DNA of 64,000 nt from Palaemon carinicauda. Its lineage: Eukaryota > Arthropoda > Malacostraca > Decapoda > Palaemonidae. The stretch covers positions 46,666,753-46,730,752 of the forward strand of contig NC_090761.1 in assembly GCF_036898095.1 (NCBI RefSeq), given 5' to 3'. Positions within the stretch are counted from its first letter, which is position 1. The number at the start of each line of letters is the position of its first letter. The notes beneath the pieces are model-generated. The model searched no databases. It was not told where the DNA came from and worked only from the letters and a program-made list of their open reading frames with translations. Made by a program: the position numbers and the translations under genes. This document shows, one piece after another, positions 1 through 10,819 of the stretch.

Positions 1-439
1 TACCTATTGTAGGTTCCATTGGAAATGAGCTTTGAAAAATGTAAACAAAAGGCGTGCCTGTGTAAGATTGTTGAATATAGGTAAAATATCTTTTCCCAGT
101 ATTTACTTGGACACAGCATTCATTATCGATGTATATACTGTACTGTACATATATTCTATACATTACATATACTTATTGATTGTTCTAAGGATTGACAATT
201 CTTTAGTGCTGTACAGTAATTTTCTTGAAAATCTTTTTCTGTTTTTTACACATTAGAATGAAAAATAACTTATTTCTCTGGATTTTGGGCTTTACTTTAT
301 GTTTTGATAAATCAGACTGGCCAGGAAAGCATGGCCTTGTGCTGAACCATACATCTTTTATTGACTGCAAATTCATTTTTTAGAAATACAATCTGTGTGA
401 TTCTTCTTCAGATGCATAAAAAGTTTTGGTAATCAGTCT
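1..439. other. AT-rich sequence, no gene seen
   Basis: Short chance ORFs only, no recognisable domain and no convincing splice-bounded exon. It may be intron or intergenic DNA upstream of the first recognised host exon. Confidence 0.5.
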
Positions 440-960
440 ATCCTGAGGAATTTTTCAATTCTTTCAACCTAACTTGTATTGAGTCTTGTTCTCCAGGTAG
501 TGTTCAGATCTGGATAATGATCTCTGGTACCACCATTCAGTTAGTTCATTGAGCATGTTGCATAAGGTATTTCGTAATTCTGACCATCTTTTGTATTCAG
601 GTCTTACCAGACTGTACCATCCTCTACATAGTACCAGGCTTACAGTTAGCTCTAACAGTCTTGCTTTCATCATAAAGCTCAATACTGAACAGTATTCTAG
701 AAGTTTTATGCCAGCTGTGACTACATCATAGAATGATTTTCCTAATTTTGAAGTTCAACCAGTGGAACTTGAGTTTAAACTTATTGTAAATGCTTTATGT
801 TTAACAGGTTGACATAAGTCTTTTGATAGTTTATATATGACAGATCTACAGTATTTTATTGTTATTGATCTTGAATTATTTTATAATTTTTATTCATTAC
901 TTTTCATTTACAGTTCATTTATTTCTTTATTTTTTCTCCTCACTGGAGTACTTTCCCTGA
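440..960 (+). mobile_element. 3' fragment of a CR1/Jockey-like LINE
   Basis: This stretch parallels the sequence at about 14740-15075: the landmarks 'ttcatt(g)a...atgttgcataag', 'cagtattctagaa(g/a)ttttatgcc/ttcc', 'gttaaacagg' and 'agatct...ttattgtta' occur in the same order, and both copies close in a short 'cctcactgg/cctcaatgg' segment. In the 14.2-kb copy these lie downstream of recognisable reverse transcriptase remnants, so this is the C-terminal coding end and 3' UTR of a non-LTR retrotransposon. No frame is open here, so it is a decayed, 5'-truncated copy. The clade assignment is inferred from the longer copy. Confidence 0.6.
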
Positions 961-2429
961 GGAAGCCGTTGGTGTTGTAATATAGTGTACTCCCTTTCCT
1001 ACTAGTTCTTAGCTTGGCTAGTTGTAAAAAAAATGGCCCATCACGTGTGAGTCAGGCTATGGCCCTATGCTCTTGGCCCCACTGCAGTCAGGAACATATC
1101 CCTATGGTAGCCAAGGCCATGGCCCTGTGCTCCCAGTTTCCCTAGCTTCACTCTACTACAGCTGCTACTGGTCAAGAGTTGCTGCTGGCATGACTACTTT
1201 GGTAGCCGGACTAGCCTTAGATGCACGGTCATGCACTCTTGCCATTGGTCAGATGTTGGAGAAACATGGGTATCCTTAACCTTTTATATAATGACAGGAG
1301 AGTGCTACTCCCTCCTCAGTTTTGATACTTTGGTATCCTAAATTGTTCAAATGGCATCTCTCAAGGACGTTGTTGTCCGCAACCAGCAGCCACTGGATGG
1401 TGGCTGAGGTGACACAGCCTGTGTATGTTTGTAGATGCAGTTTCTTATTGATTCATTCCTTTAGTAGGAGTCACTCTATAAAACATAAACATCCATATAC
1501 ATTTCAAATTTGGTGGTTAGTCTTATAATTTTTTTAATTTGTAACTCCTATAAATATTGTATTGTGTTGTAGCACCAGAATCATTGTTGCTTGAGTTTGT
1601 GTTTGTTTTACACAAGTACCTCTGTGAGGTATGTAGGTAGACCTTTTATCATAAACTAAGTCACCCAGATAAGAACCTGTGAGTGCAAGAAATAATTTTT
1701 TTTTTGATTAGTGTAAAACAGGCTAAAATTTTATTGGCTATCCATAGAAATTCTTGATGAATATGTATGGTCGGTTACTAGTGCTAGCAAGATCAGGAGA
1801 CTGAAAAATTGGAGAGCTATTAGTTCAATGTCTAAGTTGATAATATTTAACTAGACTTCACAACCTTATACTAGGCTAGAAAATAAGAAATAATAAGTTA
1901 TTTCCTTTTTATTAATTTACTTTACAAAGTGATAGGAACAAAGTAAATATATGCTCAAGATTTAAGGGGAGGCAATGTATTGTAAAGTGTACTTTAGGTA
2001 GTTATGCCTCTTCAGACTTTGTTGTTTTAGAGTTTTGTACATGGAAAAGTAAACTGAACAGTATCTTGAAAAATTTTAGCTTATAAGCTCTTTGAATATT
2101 CAGTATTCTTTCTGACTGTCTGTTTTACTCTTCAAGGAATCAGCTGTTTTGTCTTTTCTTGGTGTAACAAATCAGGCATGAATGGGACTTGTATGTTCTG
2201 GTGATTATATTGTGTCAGAAGTTTTTATTTCTTTTTAAGTACCCTTTTGTTTTTTCTGTAGAGTATTAGAGGTTATTGGGTGCAGGAGGGAAAAGCTAAG
2301 TGTAGGAAAAGGCAGGTTATGGTACTAGTACCGATGTAGTTAAAGCTCAGGGTTATTATATATATCTATCAAGGCACTCTTACCAAGTTTTGGCATTAGC
2401 CGACATAAAAAAAAAAATAGGGGGCGTAA
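961..2429. other. No gene recognised
   Basis: AT-rich sequence with short chance ORFs (for example 1067-1279). There is a local internal similarity around 1045-1135, where 'atggccct(a/g)tgctc' recurs. No domain, RNA gene or clear terminal repeats were seen. Confidence 0.4.
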
Positions 2430-2965
2430 CTTTTGTGTTCCTAGCGTCTCCCGGCCTCACGAGGGATTTGGTCAAGTTTGGCTGGTAATGCTATGGTGCT
2501 ACGTCCCACCCTCCCCCGTTATCCACCACGAATGAAGCTTTGTATGCTGAACCCCTACTGCTGCTACCTCAGCGTTCACCAAGGCAACCAGAGGAAGCAG
2601 CAGGGCCTATCGGGACTGCATCACAATCGCTCACCATTCATTCCTTTTTCTAGCACACTTTTGCCTCTCACATCTATCCTATCACTTAGAACTTTTACCC
2701 CTCTATCCATCCACCCAAATCTTGACCTTCATCTTGTACTTCTCCTATCAACTCTTGCATTCATCATCATCTTCAACATATAGCCATTTTCCATTCTCTC
2801 GACATGGCCAAATTACCTCAACACATTCATGTCCAATATAGCTGGTAATTCATTTCTTACACTGTTTTCACACTCAATACTTCGTTGCTAACACTATCTG
2901 ATCAAGATACACCAGCCATACTCCTCATACACTTCAGCTCAAACACATTCAATTTCTGTCTCTGT
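2430..2965 (-). mobile_element. 3' fragment of a LINE, same family as 32556-33590
   Basis: Read on the minus strand this matches the plus-strand LINE at about 32953-33440. The complement contains the 'cagaaattgaat' segment, the 'tttggccatgt(t/c)gagagaatggaaaatggct' segment (shown in part) and the 'aagcttcatt/cgtggtggat' segment in the same order. These encode the conserved region after reverse transcriptase and the 3' UTR of that family. Small indels and stops have destroyed the frame. It is a dead 5'-truncated insertion. Confidence 0.7.
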
Positions 2966-3544
2966 CGCTTTCCTTCCGGGCAGTTCCATAGGAGTGAGTC
3001 CCCAACCTATACCCACACTCTCTTCTGAGAGTGCACGTTCACCTTTTCATAAGGCTGGAAACTTAGGAGTTCTACATATGCCTGTGCATCTTAGACAAAC
3101 TTGAAGATTCGAATTTCTGTGCACTCATCCAGGCCTGAACACTACTATGCTACCCCGCTACCTTATAGGGGTATTTCTCTTGTTTGTATTTGCACTCACT
3201 TTTTGGTGTAAACTCTTTTAAGTATGTAGCTTCGCCGGTTAGCATGCACTCATTTAATCATGAACACTAATTTTCACGAGAGCGCCCATGAACACTTGTG
3301 GTTGCACACGCCCTAATCTAAATCAAGAACTACTATGTGAACGCTAGATCACACGTGCACATGGTATTCTTCATGCGAGAACGTTTTGCTAGGTGAAGGT
3401 AACCCAGTATGTAGTTGCCTCATTCTAGAGGTGAGAGGGTACGTAATAGGTACATTTCTTCCCCAAGTACTGTTGCTTCAGAAGAAAACACAGTCTAATT
3501 ATGTTTGATCCACATAGTTGTGTGTTTCCTATGACCTCTCCAAG
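2966..3544. other. No gene recognised
   Basis: No ORF of interest and no repeat structure that I can name. The segment separates two minus-strand LINE fragments and might contain 3' UTR sequence of the downstream one. Confidence 0.35.
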
Positions 3545-3612
3545 AATATATAGTCGGTCGGCGGCGCCCACTCGTGTCCGAGTATTGGGTTCTGTCGTTA
3601 GCCATCAGCCTC

Positions 3613-4743
3613 CTATCTGTGGGGTGGGTGCTTATGCCTGATGTGGCTGTTAAGTCCTAGTCTGTGGTGGAAGAGTCGCGGACAGTGTTCACAAGGGAGG
3701 GTAGGTGGTGGGCGGGGCTGTTCTAATCGCTCTCTCCCTCTCGTCCTAGCCTCCTCATTTTGTCTCCTCCTCTCCTCGAAGTCCACGGTGCCATGGTGTA
3801 CTGTACTCCTCCAGGTTTTCCTGTCCCTGGCTGTTTCTTCCCATGAGGAAGGATCGATGTCAGTTAGAGCCAGGGTGCGCTTTAGTTGATCTTTATAGCG
3901 CATTTTCGGGGCTCCTCGTGGTCTGGTGCCCTGGGTCGTTTCTCCGTAGAATATTTTCTTTGGGAGCCTAGATGGATCCATCCTATGTACGTGTCCTATC
4001 CAGCGGAGGCGGTGGTGGATGATGGTGGCCTCCACGCTGGTCAGCGAGGCACGTTCTAAGACTTTTAATGTTGGTGGTGTGGCTCTCCCAGGGGATTTTC
4101 AAGATCTGCCTCAGTTTCATTTGTTGGAAGCGTTCTAGGTTTTTAAGATCGTTTTTATATAGCGTCCATGTTTCACATGCATACAGGAGCGTGGAGAGGA
4201 CTACTGCCCTGAACACCATTATTTTGGTGGTCATTGTCAGTGCGTGGTTGTTAAATACGCGGCGGTTGAGTCGGCCAAAGGCGGAGTGGGCTGCCCTGAT
4301 CCTGTTCTCCACGTCCTTTTTGCTTGTGGGAGCTGATGTTAGGATGCTCCCTAGGTAGGAAAACTGGTCCACCTGTTCTAACGGTTGGTCATTCACTGTG
4401 GTATTGAAGTTGGGGAGCATCAGTCCTGGTGGATGTTGGACGAGGGTCTTGGTTTTGTCTGAGTTGACTTGCATCCCAAAACGTTCGTAGGCAGAGTTGT
4501 ATACATCAGCTAACGACTGCAGGTCCTCTGCCGTCTGACCTGGGGTGGCATTGTCGTCAGCATACTGCAGTTCTCGCACTGCACACAAGGTGGTCTTGGT
4601 TCTGGCGCGGAGTCTAGCGAGGTTGAAAGCGCCTCCATCCATGCGGAAACGTAGGTCGACTGAGGGTGTGTCTGGGGGAATCTCGTTGAGCATTGCTGCG
4701 GTGTATAGCGAGAAACACGTCGGGGCCAGAACACAGCCCTGCT
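3613..4743 (-). pseudogene. LINE reverse transcriptase C-terminal half and zinc-finger tail
   Basis: This continues the preceding fragment in shifted frames. The 3983-4693 frame carries the catalytic 'YADD' box, the 'NSDKTKTLV' motif D region, 'FSYLGS' and a thumb-like segment ending in 'ILKIPWESHTTN'. A second shift near 4030 leads to the 3613-4035 frame with 'RLRWIGHVHRM', typical of the region after RT in several LINE clades, and a terminal finger 'CEHCPRLF...HIRHKH' of C2H2 type. All catalytic acidic residues are visible, but two frameshifts mean no full product could be made. Confidence 0.82.
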
Positions 4744-6132
4744 TCAGGCCGCCGTTGATGGGAATGGGTCTGAAAGAGAGTTCTGGTGGCAGACTCTCCC
4801 AACCATTCCGTCATGGAGGGCACGCACCAGCTTGACAAAATCGGGTGGGCAGCCATATCTTTTGAGGACAGCCCACATGGCAGGTCGAGGTACTTTGTCG
4901 AAGGCCTTTTTCAAATCCCAGAAGATGAACATTATGGGCTGTTGTTGTTCGAGGCTCCTCTCTTGTAGTTGTCGCGCACAGAAGATCATGTCTATGGTCC
5001 CGCGGGAAGGTCGAAAGTCGCACTGGGACTCTGGCAGGACGTCTTCTGCGAGAATAAGGAGGCAGTCAAGGAGAATCCGAGCGAAAATCTTACTTGCGAT
5101 ACTTCGTAGTGATATTCCCCGGTAGTTGTTACAGTTCTCCCTGTCTCCCTTCTTGAAGATGGTAGTGATGTTTGCATCGCGGAAGTCACTGGGGGGGGTC
5201 TTGGTCTCCCATATTTTCAGTATAAGGAGCATCAAACGGGTCCTCAAGCCGGGGTCACCGTGAGTGAGGAGCTCCAACGGGATGTTGTCTGGCCCTGGGG
5301 CTTTGCCGGGCTTCATGCGCTGCAGGGCCTTGTTGAAGTCATGGATGGAGGGTGGTAGTGCCATCCAGTGACGGACGGGATGCTGCGGGGTCATTCGCAG
5401 GAGATCGTCTGGGGTGTCTGCTTGGTCATTGAGGAGGTTCTCAAAGTGAGACCTCCACCTGGCCAGGATGCCCTTGCTGTCGGTGATGGTCGTGGCCCCA
5501 TCCGCGTCCTTCAGGCTGCCCACTGATGATCGTGTGGGACCGAATATTTCCTTTGTTGCTGCATAGAATCTGCGCAGGTCACGTTGGTCAGCGAAACTCT
5601 GTATTTCTGCCGCTTTTCTTTGCCACCAGATGTTCTGGGCTTCACGGATACCTCTCTGGCAACCAGCTTCAGCCACCTTGTGAGCACATTTGTTAGCTGC
5701 TGTTGGTTGGTTTTCCAAAGTCAGGCGTGCTTGTCGTTTGGTTTCAATGAGAAGAGAGATGGTAGCATCATTCTCATCAAACCAATCCTGCCATTTCTTG
5801 GTGGTGTAGCCTAGTGTTTCCTCCGCGGCACGGGCCATGGCGTTTCTGAGGGTGGTCCAGTAGTGCTCAACAGTGGCTTGACCCACAGGGTCTGCGAGGT
5901 ATTGTTCGCAGGCCTCCTTGTAGTTATGTGCCACCTGTGGGTTGCGGAGCTTACTACAATCAAAGCGTTGGTGTGGTACGCTGTCAGGTGCCCTTCTGGG
6001 TGGTCGTAGGGTCGTCACGGAGAGTCGGGAGATGAGGAGTCTGTGGTCCGTCCAGCAGTCGTCCGCTCCGGGCATGGATCGGGTGATGCAGACGTCTCCT
6101 CGATCTCTGGCTCTGGTCAGGACATAATCCAA
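4744..6132 (-). pseudogene. LINE endonuclease C-terminus and reverse transcriptase N-terminal half
   Basis: The 462-codon frame opens inside the endonuclease: 'DYVLTRARDRGDV' followed about 15 residues on by 'WTDHRLL', the conserved SDH-like end of APE-type endonucleases. A long linker follows, then the RT fingers ('KAPGPDNIPLELL', 'ITTIFKKGD', 'NNYRGISL') and palm motif A ('FWDLKKAFDKV'). The frame ends where motif B should begin, and the continuation (GGLKQG-type motif) is found in another frame, so there is a frameshift near 4745. The protein would copy LINE RNA at a nicked target. The annotated start is an internal Met because the true N-terminus is missing. Confidence 0.85.
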
Positions 6133-6150
6133 GAATATGTGAGGAAGTTA

Positions 6151-8398
6151 TATATCAGGAGAAGTGGTACTTACCAAGAGTATCTAGCCCTATGCGGTAT
6201 TTGGTGACAGGTGTTCATGCGCCTGATAACAACACGCTTGTACCCCCTATTGGGGAGGAGGGTGCCCTCCTATTCCTGCCCTTCCAAAAGTTCTCATGAG
6301 ATGACAAAATCAAGGCCACTCTGAATCTTACGATCATTGAAAAGCCACAGCGAGTATGCTCTATCATTGGAATGACTCCTCACCACCAACTTTCCTTCAC
6401 ACATGTCTACATGGTGTTGAAGGCCACACTTTTACTTTTGCTCATCAGAAATGGAAGTACTTAGAGGGGCATGGGTGCTAGGAGTACATTGGCCTCTGAG
6501 GAGTCAGACTTTCAAGTTTTCTCTCCTAGTTCATTCTTGCCTGGTATGCAAGGTAAGACCTTACATATCAAAAAACCTTCCTTCCCTGAAAATTTGAGAA
6601 AACATTTCAGTACGAGGTTCGTCAGGTGTTCACCGCGCTTGTTCAGTAGTATGCATTTGGACCCTTCACTTATGTTCTATAGTGACCTTTGAGTCAGAAC
6701 TTCTGTCATCTTCGTTGTAGATCTTCCAGTATGTCTTCATGGGGATGTTCCAAATATGTTCCTCACTGCTAAGACAAGTTTCTTCTCACATGTTCTCTGC
6801 AATCATCTTTTCCCATGGGATCAACCTCAATCCGAAACCATGCTATCGACAGCCAAGATTCGGAACCAGTTGATCGGGAATGACTCAGTTGGGATCCACA
6901 CAATTGAAACTTACGCTCCTTTTTCAGGTGATCATTACTTTCAAGTTACTATTTAATCAATTCAACTGATTCTGTTACCTGCTCCTTATCAGCACTCATA
7001 CCACCTTGAAGAGAGAAGACCAATCAATCAAAGTCTCTGGAGACCTTGACCGATTCCTGTACATGGTTTCATTGAAGGAGCAGCACAGTTCCAAAACCCA
7101 ACCCTGCTTGGGAATGGTGTTTTAGGACAGAATATTGGAGATCCTGTTACTGCTACCAGTGCTAAGTCTCATGTAAGACCAAGCATATCACAACTGGTCA
7201 GGACGTAGGCAGCCACTCTTGTTCGTTCTGCGCCAGAATATTTTTCAATGATACTTAGATTTTGAAAAACGTTGAGACATCCACCGGTATGCATAGAGCT
7301 TTTCACTTGGGAAACGAGCTTAATACACTCTCGCACCGTATGTAAGGTAGATTTTGTATGAGGAACGTTTCCTTTGCAGAGAATACGTTGTGATATGAAG
7401 TATAGGGGTTTACATGCCTGACATGGTAGTGGTTTGCGGACTGTGGCCAAAGGTAGCACCCAAACTGCTTAGTGTCCGAATGCCGACCACAACCCGACGT
7501 TCACTACACAAAAAATATACAACGGTGGAATTCTCAAAAATCTAGGTAACAGGTCAAAAGAACGGAGCACTGGGCACCACCCCTTGATTTATACTGGGCA
7601 AGGGGACCCAGCTGAAATCACTTTCTTAAATTCCCTTTCCTTGGGCTAGCTGGATTAACATGAAAGATGAACGTTGATTCATTTCTGGGAAAAACAAGCA
7701 GCACATGTGAATAGCTTGAATTTAAGGTTAAATAGCTTCAAGTTCAAGTAAGGGTCAGAACATTAGGTGAAAGGGAACATTTGTTAACTTATAACGGGAC
7801 ACAGTGTGGGAGGAAAAAAATATGATAAATGATTTATTAGCAAGATTAAAAAAAAACAGTGGCTGAGAAAGGAACACAGTGTTGTAAGGAACTGGAATAA
7901 ATTTGCCCTCATAAAAACAAAAAAATATTTCATAGTAAATGAAACAAAAAAGACTGTCAGGAATACATTAACATTTTTGTTGTCAATTCAAATAATCAAT
8001 TAAAGGCAAAATTAGCATCACTTTACACTCCAGCCTCAGGATAACAAGAAAAAAGAAAAAAAAATTTGAATAATAAAAAAAAAAAAGAATTCACATGCTG
8101 GACATTCACAAATTTTCCTTAACCAATATCAAATCAACATGTTTTAGTACATGATAATCACAACCGTGTGTATTGCCTGGGTGGACCAATTATCTTAACA
8201 ACAAAACACTACTCCTACACTAATCTTAAAGGAGAACCCCGCAACACTGTGGTTCATAGTCTGCATGAACAATCCACGGGGTTTAGGAGCTGACGACACA
8301 AAAGTTTGGCTATTACTGCAAAAAACTGTTCTATGCCACTTTATGTTCACTAGGTTCTGGGGCAAATATTTAAAAAAAATGTCCTTCACTAAGTTCCA
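6151..8398. other. Unassigned sequence, possibly decayed repeats
   Basis: No recognisable gene. A 96-codon minus-strand ORF at 7169-7459 contains paired cysteines near its N-terminus ('PCQAC') but no family that I can name. A-rich tracts occur at about 7815-7930 and 8045-8090. Confidence 0.35.
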
Positions 8399-8624
8399 AT
8401 ATGGAATCACATTCTGTGATCTGGTGATGTAGAGTAGCAATATCTTGAGCCTTGTTGATGTAATCTTGGATACTCGAGTTTTCCAACTGTCGAAGATCTT
8501 TTTTTAACTGACTGAGAATACTGATGAAGATCCATGCCTGATGTCAAAGCTTCTCTAATGACATCATCTTCTAGTTGAGCCTTGAAACTTGAGTTTATAT
8601 CTTCACTTTCTCCCGTTTCACTCA
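8399..8624 (-). pseudogene. Fragment similar to VPS52 N-terminal region
   Basis: On the minus strand the segment beginning at the ATG at 8622-8624 encodes 'LEDDVIREALTSGMDL', 'YSQSV', then, after a one-base shift, 'SSIQDYINKAQDIATLHHQI' and 'CDSILE'. From memory of the family this is the pattern of VPS52, a subunit of the GARP/EARP tethering complex at the trans-Golgi network: an LED-x2-V-x2-AL-x2-G-x-DL block, then a helix with SI-x-DYI and IA-x-LH-x-QI. The frame breaks in a run of seven T at 8499-8505, which is one base too many. Similarity stops abruptly at about 8400 with no splice donor, so a pseudogene fragment is more likely than a live exon. A sequencing error in the homopolymer is the alternative. 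Confidence 0.55.
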
Positions 8625-8855
8625 TTTTGATCAATGCATCATTTATTTCTATCAAAACGAGATAATCATGTTTTGCGATACATTGGATTCCAGGGACGGA
8701 TGTACTCACTCTTTTCCGTATGCTGTACATACAATACACTGAAGAATAAACTTCCCTTACACTCCCTACTGAGTGTAGGGGGCTGCTGTCAATACAGTAT
8801 CTGTAAAAAAGATAATAACGGATCAAAGCATTTTTATGGGGCACAGAGGGATATA

Positions 8856-8935
8856 CAGTGAACCCTCGTTTATCGCGGTAGATAGGTTCCAGACCCGGCC
8901 GCGATAGGTGAAAATCCGCGAAGTAGTGACACCAT
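8856..8935. mobile_element. Terminus resembling a pogo/mariner-superfamily DNA transposon
   Basis: A TA dinucleotide is followed by 'cagtgaaccctcgtttatcg', and the next bases contain inverted 'accc...gccgcgat' and 'tccgcgaa' words. The CAGT(G) start and 'CCTCG-TTTATCGCGG' type terminus are typical of pogo/Tigger-like and related MITE families. A matching opposite end was not found with certainty; a 'tcgcggtattttcgatat' segment near 10405-10422 could be a decayed partner, which would make an element of about 1.6 kb spanning the microsatellites. Confidence 0.4.
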
Positions 8936-9508
8936 ATTTACCTATTTATTTAACATGTATATTCAGAAAGTTAAAACCTTCCCTTGTACGTAGTACTGTT
9001 AACAAACTACCCTTTAATGTACAGAACACTTAATGCATGTACTAACGTACCCTAAACTAAAACAGGCACAAATATTAAGGGCGACTTTATATCATGCGTT
9101 TCCTAAACACGCCAAAAAGCACAATAAAAAATGGCAACCAATGTTTTGTTTACGTTTATCTCTGATTATAATGAAGAAACAAACGCATTTACACATCTGT
9201 GTACAGGTTAGTTTTTGCATTGATTATATTGATTATTCAGTACAGTATGTTGATTTGGTTATTACTAATGTTTTTCCTTAATTTTTCTTAGGACTTCCAA
9301 ATGAAATGTTTTTCTTTAAGATGCCGCCTGAAACGACGGCGTCATAAAGTACGCTCAGTAAACAAACTAAGGAATTTAACGTGCATGATGAAAGTGATAA
9401 ATAATATTACAGTAAAAGCTTTTATAAAATATGTTACAGTATTACAAATATTATTTACCGTATCTATATAAAATCATACATACGTAGCAAAGCAGGAAAA
9501 CAATCTAC

Positions 9509-9524
9509 GAGAGAGAGAGAGAGA

Positions 9525-9565
<41 letters not shown>
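9509..9565. repeat. (GA)n microsatellite
   Basis: About 57 bp of GA dinucleotide with a single interruption ('ggga'). Confidence 0.95.
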
Positions 9566-9567
<2 letters not shown>

Positions 9568-9763
9568 GTTTTACATACGTAAATGTAAATTTTAAACAGA
9601 AAAAATAGCCCCATTTCATTTAAAATAGTTTACAAATATTTTACTTTATCATATTACAGTAGTCTGTATAATACTGTAAAGTTCAGTACAGTATGTTGTT
9701 GTTATAGTCGTGGCGATGAAATTCTCACGAAACAAAAACACGCCATTTGATTACAACAGCTGA

Positions 9764-9769
<6 letters not shown>

Positions 9770-9809
<40 letters not shown>
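9770..9809. repeat. (CT)n microsatellite
   Basis: About 40 bp of uninterrupted CT/TC dinucleotide. Confidence 0.95.
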
Positions 9810-9813
<4 letters not shown>

Positions 9814-10277
9814 GTTATACAATACTTACATTTAGATGAAGAAACTAAAATTAGTTTTCTTAGTGTCAATTAAATACGAAACGAAAAAATTAGGCCGAGT
9901 CTACATCCATTTCAATCATAGCTAAAAATACGGCATCCGATTTCATCAGCAAACCACAATTTTTTTGGGAAATATCATTATATTCTAGAAAATTGCCACT
10001 CTTTAAATAGTTAATTGCACATTAAGAAAGCGTGTACTTTTGTTTTTAAATTTCGGGTGTGTTTTAAAAATCGAGTTTTGTTGACTTCTTTTTGTTTTAC
10101 TTTTGGCTGTGATTAGATCAGCTGTCATCTAGCTGCCGCTCTTGAGTGTGTACGAATACACTAACAAAGTATCGTTTATACCATTTCTTAACTTATTCAA
10201 ACCGTCTACAGTATACAGTTGATATTACATAAGCACCAATGTGTTATAACCTATCAAATTTTTTGTTTATTACATTT

Positions 10278-10280
<3 letters not shown>

Positions 10281-10329
<49 letters not shown>
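10281..10329. repeat. (CT)n microsatellite
   Basis: About 49 bp of uninterrupted CT dinucleotide. Confidence 0.95.
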
Positions 10330-10332
<3 letters not shown>

Positions 10333-10819
10333 AGTTTCATTTTTATTGAAAATCAGTCATGATTCAATTTTTCTTACTTTCTCCAATCTCGCACCATCGG
10401 TCACATCGCGGTATTTTCGATATTTGACCCTGCATTCTGAGAACATACTCGTATCTTCCAAACAGATGGGATTTCCTTGACTTTCTATCAGTTCCTGATA
10501 GGAACTTAGCACAAAATCTGCCATATCATCATAACCAGATAGTTAGGAGGTTGAGAGGAGTTATTACTTTCACTCCTGTACAGGACCAAAATTCCTGGAC
10601 ATTTCATCACCTTATTGAGAAGATTGGCTACCTTTTAAGCCAAGGTTTAAATTGTAGCACCTATGTCCCTATGATTAGCTAATGGATGTTTGTTAGAGTC
10701 ATCTTCCTTTCTCTTGTATTTTACCAAAAAGGATGACTTGCCCAGGAAAGAACTTTCCAGTTTAGTTCTAAGGAACTTCCTATCATCAATGAGTGAGTCT
10801 CTTACTAAAAGACGAATGG

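Larger units (their letters stand above)
3545..6150 (-). mobile_element. Non-LTR retrotransposon (LINE), 5'-truncated, minus strand
   Basis: A single minus-strand LINE copy of about 2.6 kb. It starts in the last part of the apurinic-type endonuclease, runs through a reverse transcriptase with its catalytic YADD, and ends in a C2H2-like zinc-finger tail and a short 3' UTR around 3545-3612. At least two frameshifts (near 4745 and near 4030) break the protein. Sequence upstream of about 6150 no longer resembles an endonuclease, so the copy appears 5'-truncated, as is usual for target-primed insertions. The exact ends are approximate. Confidence 0.85.

Noticed and set aside
7169..7459. 96-codon minus-strand ORF as a gene
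   Set aside because: No recognisable domain, no splice or promoter support, and it sits in unassigned, probably repetitive sequence.
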